DNA of 13,099 bases from Colwellia_A sp041890515 (GTDB taxonomy: Bacteria > Pseudomonadota > Gammaproteobacteria > Enterobacterales > Alteromonadaceae): NCBI GenBank assembly GCA_041890515.1, contig JASDWX010000096.1, positions 1 through 13,099 on the forward strand. Reading direction: 5' to 3'. Positions 6,974 to 13,099 of this stretch are shown here, one piece after another. The notes below the pieces were generated by a model, which was not told where the DNA came from, made no database searches, and saw only the letters and a list, made by a program, of their open reading frames with translations. Made by a program: the position numbers and the translations under genes. Within the stretch, counting starts at the first letter, position 1. Each line of letters starts with the position of its first letter.

Positions 6974-7027
6974 TATATGGAATTACATTAAGATCATACA
7001 TTTTATCGAAGACTCTACTTATCCTTC

Positions 7028-8089
7028 CTATATAACAGACTGATAAATATCTTCTCTATAGATTGAGCTGATGTCTAGATCCATTATTTGTTTTGCGTTT
7101 ATGTGCCCATTGGCATGCATTAATTTGGCAATGTTTTCACCATAATAATGTGCGGGCCTATTGAATGCTGGATCACCTAAGGTTGAAAATTGTTGATAGT
7201 TTTCTACTTTACGTGGTGACAAGTTGTTAAGCGTTAGGCAACTTCCCAGTAATGAGGGCGCAATGATGTCGATATGAGTGTCTAAGTATTTTGCACGACT
7301 CAAGAACCGTGCTGCTTCAAAACGATTGGGAATATTTTCAAGCCACTGGCATGCCTCATATAAAGCAGAGACTAAAGCAAAGGTTGTTTCTGGGTGTTTA
7401 ACTTGCCAATCAGACATTAACCCAAGCACCTTCTCAGGTGAGTCTTCCCATAAGTCAGAAGAAGTAACACCGGTAATGCCAACACCTTCTCGAACCGCTT
7501 TAGTACTCCAAGGGCTACCCACACAAAAGGCATCAAGATCGCCTAAATGCATAGATGGCACCATGTCTGAAGGAGGTACAATTAACAAATTAATGTCTGA
7601 TGTGCTAATACTACTATTTTTTAGCCATTCAATAAGTTGATAATGGTGACAGCTATAAGGAAAAACGACAGCGAAGGTTAATTTTTTGCCTACTTTTTTT
7701 CGTTCATCTATTTCATGCCTAAGTATGTTTGCCGAAAAGGGCATACTGATTTCATTTGTATTATGTTGAGATAATATTTTTTGATAGAGTTTAGTGGATA
7801 ACGTAATGCCATTGCCGTTACGGCTCAATATCATTGGGGAGATCACGGTTGATTTTTGCCCATGTAAACCTAAGTTACTGGCAATGGGCATCGGTGCTAA
7901 CATTTGGGCGGCATCAATAACACCGGTATGCAATTTATCTCTTAATGTGGCCCAAGAATTTTGTTTGGTGAGGTTAACATTAAGTCCCCATTTTTCATAA
8001 AAGCCCATTTCATGAGCAATAATTACGGGGGCACTGTCTGTTAAGGGCATAAAGCCTAAGTTTATATTTTTTTTTTCAACATTAAACAT
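7028..8089 (-). CDS. nasS: Nitrate/nitrite sensor NasS (cytoplasmic NrtA-like protein)
   Basis: A 353-residue protein homologous along its length to NrtA but without a signal peptide (MFNVEKKNINLGFMPLTD), so it should stay in the cytoplasm. In NasS-NasT systems it binds NasT when nitrate and nitrite are absent and releases it when they are bound. It shares the family motifs TDSAPVIIAHEMGFYEKWGL, VFPYSCHHYQLIEWL and FCVGSPWSTKAV with the adjacent NrtA. The presumed ligand-contact positions are kept: Trp46, His148, Gly191 and Lys220 line up with Trp81, His185, Gly243 and Lys272 of NrtA. The ATG at 8089 has only a weak ribosome site (AGAG ten bases upstream), perhaps relying on coupling to nasT 42 bases before it. 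No terminator is visible between nasS and the nrt promoter. Confidence 0.9.
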   Translation of the reverse strand: MFNVEKKNINLGFMPLTDSAPVIIAHEMGFYEKWGLNVNLTKQNSWATLRDKLHTGVIDAAQMLAPMPIASNLGLHGQKSTVISPMILSRNGNGITLSTKLYQKILSQHNTNEISMPFSANILRHEIDERKKVGKKLTFAVVFPYSCHHYQLIEWLKNSSISTSDINLLIVPPSDMVPSMHLGDLDAFCVGSPWSTKAVREGVGITGVTSSDLWEDSPEKVLGLMSDWQVKHPETTFALVSALYEACQWLENIPNRFEAARFLSRAKYLDTHIDIIAPSLLGSCLTLNNLSPRKVENYQQFSTLGDPAFNRPAHYYGENIAKLMHANGHINAKQIMDLDISSIYREDIYQSVI

Positions 8090-8131
8090 GATTTATATTC
8101 TCTACAATTCTTTAAAATGCTTTGAAATTTT

Positions 8132-8767
8132 CTAAAAAATGCTAGCAACAGAAAGAATGTTTTTGGCAACATCATCCATTTTCTGGCTGTTATCCATCGC
8201 CATTTTTCGAATTAAATGATACGCGTCTATTTCAGAAAGCTGTTTCGTTTCCATTAACCAACGCTTAGCTTTATCGATATTTTTTTGACTCGATAGTTTC
8301 TGTTTAGTGTCAGCGAGTTCTTGTTTTAATCCCTGAAAAAGATCAAATCTTGCAATAGCAATATCAATAATTGATTTCACTCTTGTTTGGTTAACTTCCC
8401 CTACAACATAAGCACTAACCCCAGACTTGACCATCTGATTAATCGTAGCATTAGCACATTGTTGTTCTGAAAAAACTACGATAGGTTTTGGGGCGAATTG
8501 AGAAATTTTATTGAGATTTTCAAGCATATCTCTGTTTGGAGATTCTATATCAATAATGATAACGTCAGGGTTTAGCTGTTCAACATCTCTTAGTAAAGGC
8601 ACACCAGAATGAGCAATATGATAGATGTCATATTGTCCATTAGTTAGTACGCTCATTAATGCCTTTGCTTTTACGTGGTTAATCTCTGCAAGCAATACTT
8701 TTAATCTAGAAGTAACATCTTGATGTAGCGTATTTTTTTTTGGTAAAGACAAGGTGTTTTTTTTCAA
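8132..8767 (-). CDS. nasT: ANTAR-domain transcription antiterminator NasT
   Basis: A 211-residue regulator with a response-regulator receiver-like domain (about residues 22-125) and a C-terminal ANTAR RNA-binding domain (about 145-205). The ANTAR part shows the helix pattern NIDKAKRWLMETKQLSEIDAY (core KAKRWLMETKQLSE) followed by LIRKMAMDNSQKMDDVAKNIL. NasT binds a two-hairpin RNA in nitrate-assimilation leaders and prevents termination; NasS inhibits it without nitrate. A candidate target is in the nrtA leader. The receiver looks non-canonical: Asp73 is at the acceptor position in IIID, but the usual acidic pair is reduced to Glu28 and the conserved Lys after AYVV is replaced by Gly. Control by NasS rather than phosphorylation fits this. 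The likely start is TTG at 8767 with GGAA four bases upstream. It precedes nasS by 42 bases, probably in one operon. Confidence 0.9.
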   Translation of the reverse strand: MKKNTLSLPKKNTLHQDVTSRLKVLLAEINHVKAKALMSVLTNGQYDIYHIAHSGVPLLRDVEQLNPDVIIIDIESPNRDMLENLNKISQFAPKPIVVFSEQQCANATINQMVKSGVSAYVVGEVNQTRVKSIIDIAIARFDLFQGLKQELADTKQKLSSQKNIDKAKRWLMETKQLSEIDAYHLIRKMAMDNSQKMDDVAKNILSVASIF

Positions 8768-8805
8768 TTTATTCCAATAAAAATCAATAATTAAATATAT
8801 TTATA

Positions 8806-8833
8806 ATAATAACGCAGAATTCATGCCAGTAAA
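8806..8833 (-). promoter_or_regulatory. Possible sigma-70 promoter of nasT-nasS
   Basis: TTTACT (8833-8828) and TATTAT (8811-8806) are 16 bases apart on the - strand. They match four and five of six consensus positions and would give a leader of about 30 bases. The surrounding DNA is very AT-rich, so chance matches are likely. Confidence 0.3.
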
Positions 8834-8838
8834 TAAAT

Positions 8839-8852
8839 TTGATTAATATCAT
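8839..8852. promoter_or_regulatory. FNR/CRP-like palindrome upstream of nasT
   Basis: TTGAT-TAAT-ATCAT matches the FNR box TTGAT-N4-ATCAA at nine of ten positions and lies just upstream of the possible nasT promoter. In an AT-rich intergenic region such a match can occur by chance, so this is only a candidate. Confidence 0.3.
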
Positions 8853-9024
8853 TGGTTTAGTTGTTTTATCGGGTTTTGTTAACTGACTTTTATGAGTTTG
8901 TGATGCAAGGATGCACCAAAATAACCGGTTCAAGAACTGAATTGATTTATGATCATGAGTGTAGGCGTTTTATGAGACTTTATATGGAGGTAAACTTACC
9001 TGAAAATTCAATAGTGTATTATTA

Positions 9025-9059
9025 AAAAATCCCAGCTTAGTTAACTAAACTGGGATTTT
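9025..9059 (-). terminator. Intrinsic terminator after nirBD
   Basis: AAAATCCCAG (9026-9035) pairs with CTGGGATTTT (9050-9059). The loop contains the palindrome TTAGTTAACTAA, which lengthens the stem beyond one mismatch. On the - strand the hairpin is followed by TTTTTTAAT. It starts 22 bases past the nirD stop and should separate nirBD from nasT. Confidence 0.88.
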
Positions 9060-9081
9060 AAAAAAACATACAGTGGTATAT

Positions 9082-9417
9082 CTAACCGAATATTTCTAAT
9101 TTTCCATTGGTAACACGTGTTTCATAAGTTTTAATGGCAAAAGTATCATCATCTAAACATGCTCCAGAATTCAAAACAAAACGTTGTTTTAATAAAGGTG
9201 AAGCAACATAAATGTCACCTTTAGTCTCGCCAATTAAACCGCGATATAAAACGTTAGCTTTCCCAAAAGGATCAAAATTAGAAACAGCATAAATATTGTC
9301 GTTGCCCACTTGGAATAGGGCAACTTGCTCTTCGTTCGCTAATAAGGCGCAAACACCTGAGTTTTTAATTAAATCACTTGTTGAGCAAATAGTTTGCCAC
9401 GTATTTTCTGTTGTCAT
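9082..9417 (-). CDS. nirD: Nitrite reductase (NADH) small subunit NirD
   Basis: A 111-residue soluble cytoplasmic protein of the usual NirD length. It has a Rieske-like fold, seen in IYAVSNFDPFGKANVLYRG and in GDIYVASPLLKQRFVLNSGACLDD (core SPLLKQRFVLNSG). The iron-sulfur CxH and CxxH pairs of true Rieske proteins are missing, as normal for NirD. It partners NirB in reducing nitrite to ammonium. The ATG at 9417 follows GAAGGAAAGTAAA, a good ribosome site. It begins 48 bases after nirB ends and is followed by a terminator, so nirB-nirD form the operon. No nirC, cysG or nitrate reductase gene follows it, unlike the E. coli nir operon. Confidence 0.93.
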   Translation of the reverse strand: MTTENTWQTICSTSDLIKNSGVCALLANEEQVALFQVGNDNIYAVSNFDPFGKANVLYRGLIGETKGDIYVASPLLKQRFVLNSGACLDDDTFAIKTYETRVTNGKLEIFG

Positions 9418-9465
9418 TTTACTTTCCTTCTTTATTCGTAAACGTCACTTATCAATAAACGTGAC

Positions 9466-12009
9466 TTATGCAGGCGTTACATCAACCGCTTGAATTTGAA
9501 CGCCGTATTTTTTCTCATCACCCTGTGCTGGGCGAATTTGATCACGTTCAGTAACGAATTCAATATTGCCATCGACGGTGTCAGAGTTAACAAACTGACG
9601 GAAACGTTTTAATTGCTCGGTACTTTCAATGGTTGTTTTCCATTCACATTGATAGGTATCAACGACATTTTCCATTTGCTTTTCTAGTTCAGCATTAATA
9701 CCTAAGTGATCGTCTTTAACTATTTTTTCCATGTAGGCTAAACCGCCTTCTAGGTTTTCTAACCATACCGAAGTACGCGTTAAACGATCTGCTGTACGCA
9801 CGTAGAACATTAAATAACGATCAATGTATTTAATGAGAGTTTCATCATCTAAATCAGTCGCGAATAAATCACCATGGCGAGGCTTCATGCCGCCGTTACC
9901 ACTAACGTATAAGTTCCAACCATTTTCCGTGGCGATAACACCAATATCTTTACTTTGCGCTTCAGCACATTCACGAGTACAGCCAGAAACTGCAAACTTA
10001 ATTTTGTGGGGGGAACGTAATCCCTTGTAGCGATCTTCTAAAAATATAGCCATTGCCATGCTGTCTTGTTGGCCGTATCTACACCAAGTGCTACCCACAC
10101 AAGATTTAACCGTACGTAATGATTTACCGTAGGCGTGACCTGTTTCCATGCCAGCATCAATTAAACGTTTCCATATAGCCGGTAATTGGTCAACACGTGC
10201 GCCGAATAAATCGATACGTTGGCCGCCAGTGACTTTGGTATAAAGGTTATATTCTTTAGCGACTTCACCAATAACAATGAGTTTATCGGGTGTTACTTCA
10301 CCACCAGGCATACGTGGAACGACAGAATAAGTGCCATCTTTTTGCATATTACCTAGGAAGACATCGTTGGTGTCTTGAAGTGATACATGATCTGGCTTTA
10401 AGATGTAGTCATTCCAAACTGAGGCGAGAATAGACGCTGCTGCAGGTTTACAAATTTCACAACCTAAACCTGAACCGTGTTTTTCTACTAACACGTCAAA
10501 GGTTTTAATTTGTTCAGCTTTAACGATGTGAAATAATTCAACACGGCTGTAAGCAAAATGTTCACAAAGGTCAGTGCTAATTTCAACACCACGTTTTTCT
10601 AATTCGTGGTCCGTTACTTTCTTCAATAATGCAGCACAACCACCACAACCGCTGCCGGCTTTCGTTGAAGATTTAACTTCACCTACATCAACGGCGCCAC
10701 AATCAATCGCAGCAATAATGTCGCCTTTGGTTACATTCAAACATGAACAGATAGTTGCTGTGTCAGGTAAAGCGTCTACGCCTAATGTTGGTTTTTCGCC
10801 TGCGCTGGGTAAAATTAAACCGTCTGGATTTTCAGGTAATTCAATACCATTTAATGCGTATTGTAATAGTGAGTCGTATTCGCTGGTATCGCCGACTAAA
10901 ACGGCACCTAATAATTCTTTACCGTCTGCACTGACCACTATTTTTTTATAAATTTGATCAGGTTGGTTTGAATAAACATAGCTTTTACAGCCCTCAGTAC
11001 GCGCATGGGCATCGCCGATTGATCCAACGTCCATACCCATTAACTTCAACTTAGTGCTCATGTCAGCACCGGTAAATTGTTGTTCACCGCCAATAATGTT
11101 ATCTGCAGTAACCTTAGCCATGGTGTAACCCGGCGCTACTAGACCAAAGATAAAGTTATTCCATAAAGCACATTCACCAATAGCGTAAATGCTGTCGTCA
11201 GACGTTTTACAGTTGTTGTCAACGACAATACCGCCACGTTCACCAACTGCTAAATCAAATTCGCGTGCTAGGTTATCGTATGGACGAATACCTGCTGAGA
11301 ATAAAATAACGTCAGTCTCTAAATGTGAACCATCAGCAAAATTCATTCGGTGAACACATTCTTCACCGTCTACAATTTCATTAGTGGCTTTTTGTGTATG
11401 TACTTGAACGCCAATACCTTCGATCATTGAACGCAGTAATGCGCCGCCGTCTTTGTCTAATTGAACGCCCATCAATTGTGGAGCAAATTCTACAACGTGT
11501 GTTTGTAGGCCTAATTCTTTAAGTGCGTTTGCAGCTTCTAACCCTAATAAACCCCCACCAACAACAACACCGACTTTACCGGCTTTAGCTGATGCTTGAA
11601 TGTCTTCTAAATCTTGAATCGTGCGGTAAACTAAACAATGGTCACGCTCTTTACCTGGAATAGGTGGAACAAAAGGGTATGAACCTGTTGCCATGACGAG
11701 TTTGTCGTAAGCGTAAGTTTCGCCTGCTTCAGTGGTCACTATTTTTGCGGTTTTATCAATGTGAGTTACTTTCGCGTTGGTGAAGAACTTAACACCAATT
11801 TCGTTGTAGTATGCTGGGGTAGTCATTGCTAAATCATCAGCAGTTTTTCCAGAAAAATACTCTGATAAGTGAACACGATCATAAGCTAAACGATCTTCAG
11901 CGGATAGTACTGTAATTTCATAGCCTGCATGTTTTGCCATTTCATCAACAAAGTGATGGCCAACCATGCCATTGCCAACGACGACGATTTTTTGAGGTTG
12001 TGTACTCAT
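9466..12009 (-). CDS. nirB: Assimilatory nitrite reductase (NADH) large subunit NirB
   Basis: An 847-residue cytoplasmic flavo-iron-sulfur enzyme, the same length as E. coli NirB, that reduces nitrite to ammonium with six electrons from NADH. Order of domains: FAD site GNGMVG (12-17); second nucleotide site GVVVGGGLLGLEAANAL near 147; flavin motif YAIGECAL; a BFD-like [2Fe-2S] domain with Cys421, Cys423, Cys455 and Cys458 (CxC-x31-CxxC); a second cysteine pair in GLGCEICKPAA; a ferredoxin-like half-domain; and the [4Fe-4S]-siroheme site, Cys637-x5-Cys643 and Cys677-x3-Cys681, the last expected to ligate the siroheme. All key cysteines are present, so the enzyme should be functional. The ATG follows AGGATTGTAAAA. 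It is preceded by a sigma-54 promoter and NtrC-like sites, which argues for assimilation rather than anaerobic detoxification. Confidence 0.97.
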   Translation of the reverse strand: MSTQPQKIVVVGNGMVGHHFVDEMAKHAGYEITVLSAEDRLAYDRVHLSEYFSGKTADDLAMTTPAYYNEIGVKFFTNAKVTHIDKTAKIVTTEAGETYAYDKLVMATGSYPFVPPIPGKERDHCLVYRTIQDLEDIQASAKAGKVGVVVGGGLLGLEAANALKELGLQTHVVEFAPQLMGVQLDKDGGALLRSMIEGIGVQVHTQKATNEIVDGEECVHRMNFADGSHLETDVILFSAGIRPYDNLAREFDLAVGERGGIVVDNNCKTSDDSIYAIGECALWNNFIFGLVAPGYTMAKVTADNIIGGEQQFTGADMSTKLKLMGMDVGSIGDAHARTEGCKSYVYSNQPDQIYKKIVVSADGKELLGAVLVGDTSEYDSLLQYALNGIELPENPDGLILPSAGEKPTLGVDALPDTATICSCLNVTKGDIIAAIDCGAVDVGEVKSSTKAGSGCGGCAALLKKVTDHELEKRGVEISTDLCEHFAYSRVELFHIVKAEQIKTFDVLVEKHGSGLGCEICKPAAASILASVWNDYILKPDHVSLQDTNDVFLGNMQKDGTYSVVPRMPGGEVTPDKLIVIGEVAKEYNLYTKVTGGQRIDLFGARVDQLPAIWKRLIDAGMETGHAYGKSLRTVKSCVGSTWCRYGQQDSMAMAIFLEDRYKGLRSPHKIKFAVSGCTRECAEAQSKDIGVIATENGWNLYVSGNGGMKPRHGDLFATDLDDETLIKYIDRYLMFYVRTADRLTRTSVWLENLEGGLAYMEKIVKDDHLGINAELEKQMENVVDTYQCEWKTTIESTEQLKRFRQFVNSDTVDGNIEFVTERDQIRPAQGDEKKYGVQIQAVDVTPA

Positions 12010-12072
12010 TTTTACAATCCTACTTCTTTAAACTACCGCTGAATTAGCGGAGCTAGGTAATAGTTTTCTATT

Positions 12073-12088
12073 AGCAATAAATGAACCA
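12073..12088 (-). promoter_or_regulatory. Sigma-54 (RpoN) promoter of nirBD
   Basis: TGGTTC-ATTTA-TTGCT on the - strand has the invariant GG (12087-12086) and GC (12075-12074) exactly ten bases apart and a perfect TTGCW -12 element; the -24 element matches TGGCAC at four of six positions. Transcription would start near 12062, giving a leader of about 53 bases. That leader carries only a small hairpin (CCGCT/AGCGG) and no terminator, so NasT control is not expected here. Confidence 0.65.
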
Positions 12089-12149
12089 ATTACTTTTATC
12101 AATAAATTCAAAAGGATAACTATTTTGGTGTCGGTGAGGTTAGAGTGGT

Positions 12150-12189
12150 TGCACTACAGTGAAGAAGCTAACGCACCACAGGTGTGCGT
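12150..12189. promoter_or_regulatory. NtrC-like enhancer sites upstream of nirB
   Basis: ACGCACCACAGGTGTGCGT (12171-12189) is a palindrome with perfect six-base arms and the 17-bp core geometry of an NtrC site (CGCACC-N5-TGTGCG). A half-conserved copy, TGCACT-ACAGT-GAAGAA (12150-12166), lies 22 bp closer to the promoter. Centres are about 118 and 96 bp upstream of the predicted start, within the usual range for NtrC enhancers. Confidence 0.6.
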
Positions 12190-13099
12190 CATAATGATGA
12201 GTGAAAGTCGAAGAATAAGAGTTGTTGGTGATTACCGTCACTTAAGTTGAGAATTCACGGCAACCTGAGAATTTATTTGAGGTGAGAAGAGCAAGCAAAA
12301 ACAAAAGCTAAAACCCTATACATGTCTGTATATAAAGATTACAAATAAGTCACTGCAGAGACTTATGAGTAAGTATAATCATATGTGGGTTCCAATTTAA
12401 TTAGAAATTTAGTCCAGAGTATTTCAACTAAAAACATCTATGAATACATACTTCACTAGTGATATTGCTGAATATTAAATGAGATTGAGGGGGATAATAT
12501 TCACTAATGCCACATTACTGACCTAATTCACTGGTCAAAACAACCCTGTTTTATGTTCACTTTGATACGATAGCTTTGACTCATCTAGCGACAAGTGATC
12601 CGACAAAGCGGACATTAGCAACAATGACTTTTGAACTGTTTTAGTATTCAGAAGGCATCGACCTAACTTCATCTTGATAGACAACAAAGCCACCATTACG
12701 GTTATTCGCCTTTTTTAAAAATTAGATAAAATAGACTATTAGTACTATGCCGTTATCGCCCCAAAGCGGGTTGCATTTGATACACGGTTAATTTGATAAT
12801 AGATAAAAAGTATAAGCAGAAATGCATGGCCATACGCCCTTTAAATCACTGAGCAGTTCACCCTTACCTATAAAAGCATGAGAATTATTCATCAATCAAT
12901 GAAATAAAACCATTTTTATTCATCAAATTAATCAAGTATAAAATACACACTTCTTAATTCTAAACAAGATTACAGTTGATTCCTAAATATATTACGAGGG
13001 AAGAAATAAAAAAACTGTGATGGAAAATTTAGTTAGAGAAAAGATTTAAGTTTTTTACACTAAATTGGGTAACAGATCGCCATGAATAAAAATTTTACA
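12190..13099. other. Gene-free stretch upstream of nirB
   Basis: I see no convincing gene, tRNA, IS end or CRISPR in these roughly 900 AT-rich bases. Frames are short on both strands. The 11-base direct repeat TTATTCATCAA occurs at 12885 and 12916, 31 bp apart. GAGGG precedes a nine-codon frame starting with ATG at 13020. An ATG at 13082 on the + strand (MNKNFT) runs off the window and might begin a divergent gene, but it has no good ribosome site and too few codons to judge. The right half may be the 5' control region of such a gene. Confidence 0.4.

Noticed and set aside
8904..8918. Sigma-54 promoter for nasT (TGGTGC-N4-TTGCA)
   Set aside because: GG and GC are nine bases apart instead of the required ten, so it is not called as a promoter feature.
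10574..10951. Open frame on the + strand inside nirB
   Set aside because: It overlaps the BFD and flavin regions of NirB, whose cysteine motifs are intact. It is a shadow frame.
12009..12062. NasT-controlled leader at nirB
   Set aside because: The only hairpin (CCGCT/AGCGG) has a five-base loop, no partner hairpin and no terminator before the start codon.
13020..13049. Nine-codon leader peptide (ATG to TAA) after a GAGGG site
   Set aside because: It is too short, has no regulatory codon run or terminator next to it, and the gene it would precede is outside the window.
13082..13099. Start of a + strand gene (MNKNFT)
   Set aside because: Only six codons are visible and there is no clear ribosome site; it is mentioned only as a possibility in the gap entry.
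1..13099. CRISPR array, tRNA/rRNA genes, insertion sequences, phage or defence genes
   Set aside because: I saw no regularly spaced repeats, cloverleaf-like segments, transposase motifs or inverted-repeat ends. All sizeable genes are explained by metabolism, transport or regulation.

Overview
The window looks like the chromosome of a marine gammaproteobacterium, most likely an Alteromonadales member of the Colwellia/Thalassotalea type. This is inferred from the AT-rich base composition and the character of the proteins (a C-terminal-extended PutA, a VC0807-like membrane protein, an alginate-export-type porin, E. coli-sized NirB). No search was run. Only the first gene is on the + strand; all other recognised genes are on the - strand.

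Layout, left to right. (1) Positions 3-989 hold the 3' end of putA, closed by a strong intrinsic terminator at 1021. (2) A convergent multi-pass membrane protein lies at 1141-1839. (3) An apparent nitrate-uptake operon runs leftwards from 6649 to 2049: nrtA (periplasmic binding protein), nrtB (permease), nrtD (ATPase) and an outer-membrane porin, with a terminator after the porin. (4) A dense control region (about 6650-6975) precedes nrtA. (5) nasT-nasS (8767-7028) encode an ANTAR antiterminator and a cytoplasmic nitrate sensor. (6) nirB-nirD (12009-9082) encode assimilatory NADH-nitrite reductase, with a terminator after nirD. (7) About 1.1 kb upstream of nirB has no recognisable gene, but its first 180 bases carry a sigma-54 promoter and NtrC-like sites.

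The genes fit one nitrate/nitrite assimilation programme. The porin would pass anions across the outer membrane. NrtABD would import nitrate, a nitrate reductase not in this window would make nitrite, and NirBD would reduce it to ammonium. Control can be read from the DNA at two levels. Both nrtA and nirB have a GG-N10-GC sigma-54 promoter with a TGCAC/GTGCA-type NtrC-like palindrome 115-130 bp upstream, which would sense nitrogen limitation. Only nrtA also has a roughly 190-nt leader with a terminator just before the ribosome binding site. Two short hexaloop hairpins precede that terminator, and the second shares bases with its 5' arm. This is the architecture expected for NasT antitermination, with NasS holding NasT back when nitrate is absent.

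The system belongs to the known NasS-NasT class and is not a new type. The most useful points are the readable leader switch, the parallel NtrC-like site layout at nrtA and nirB, a corrected TTG start for nrtA, the degenerate NasT receiver and the porin at the end of the uptake operon.
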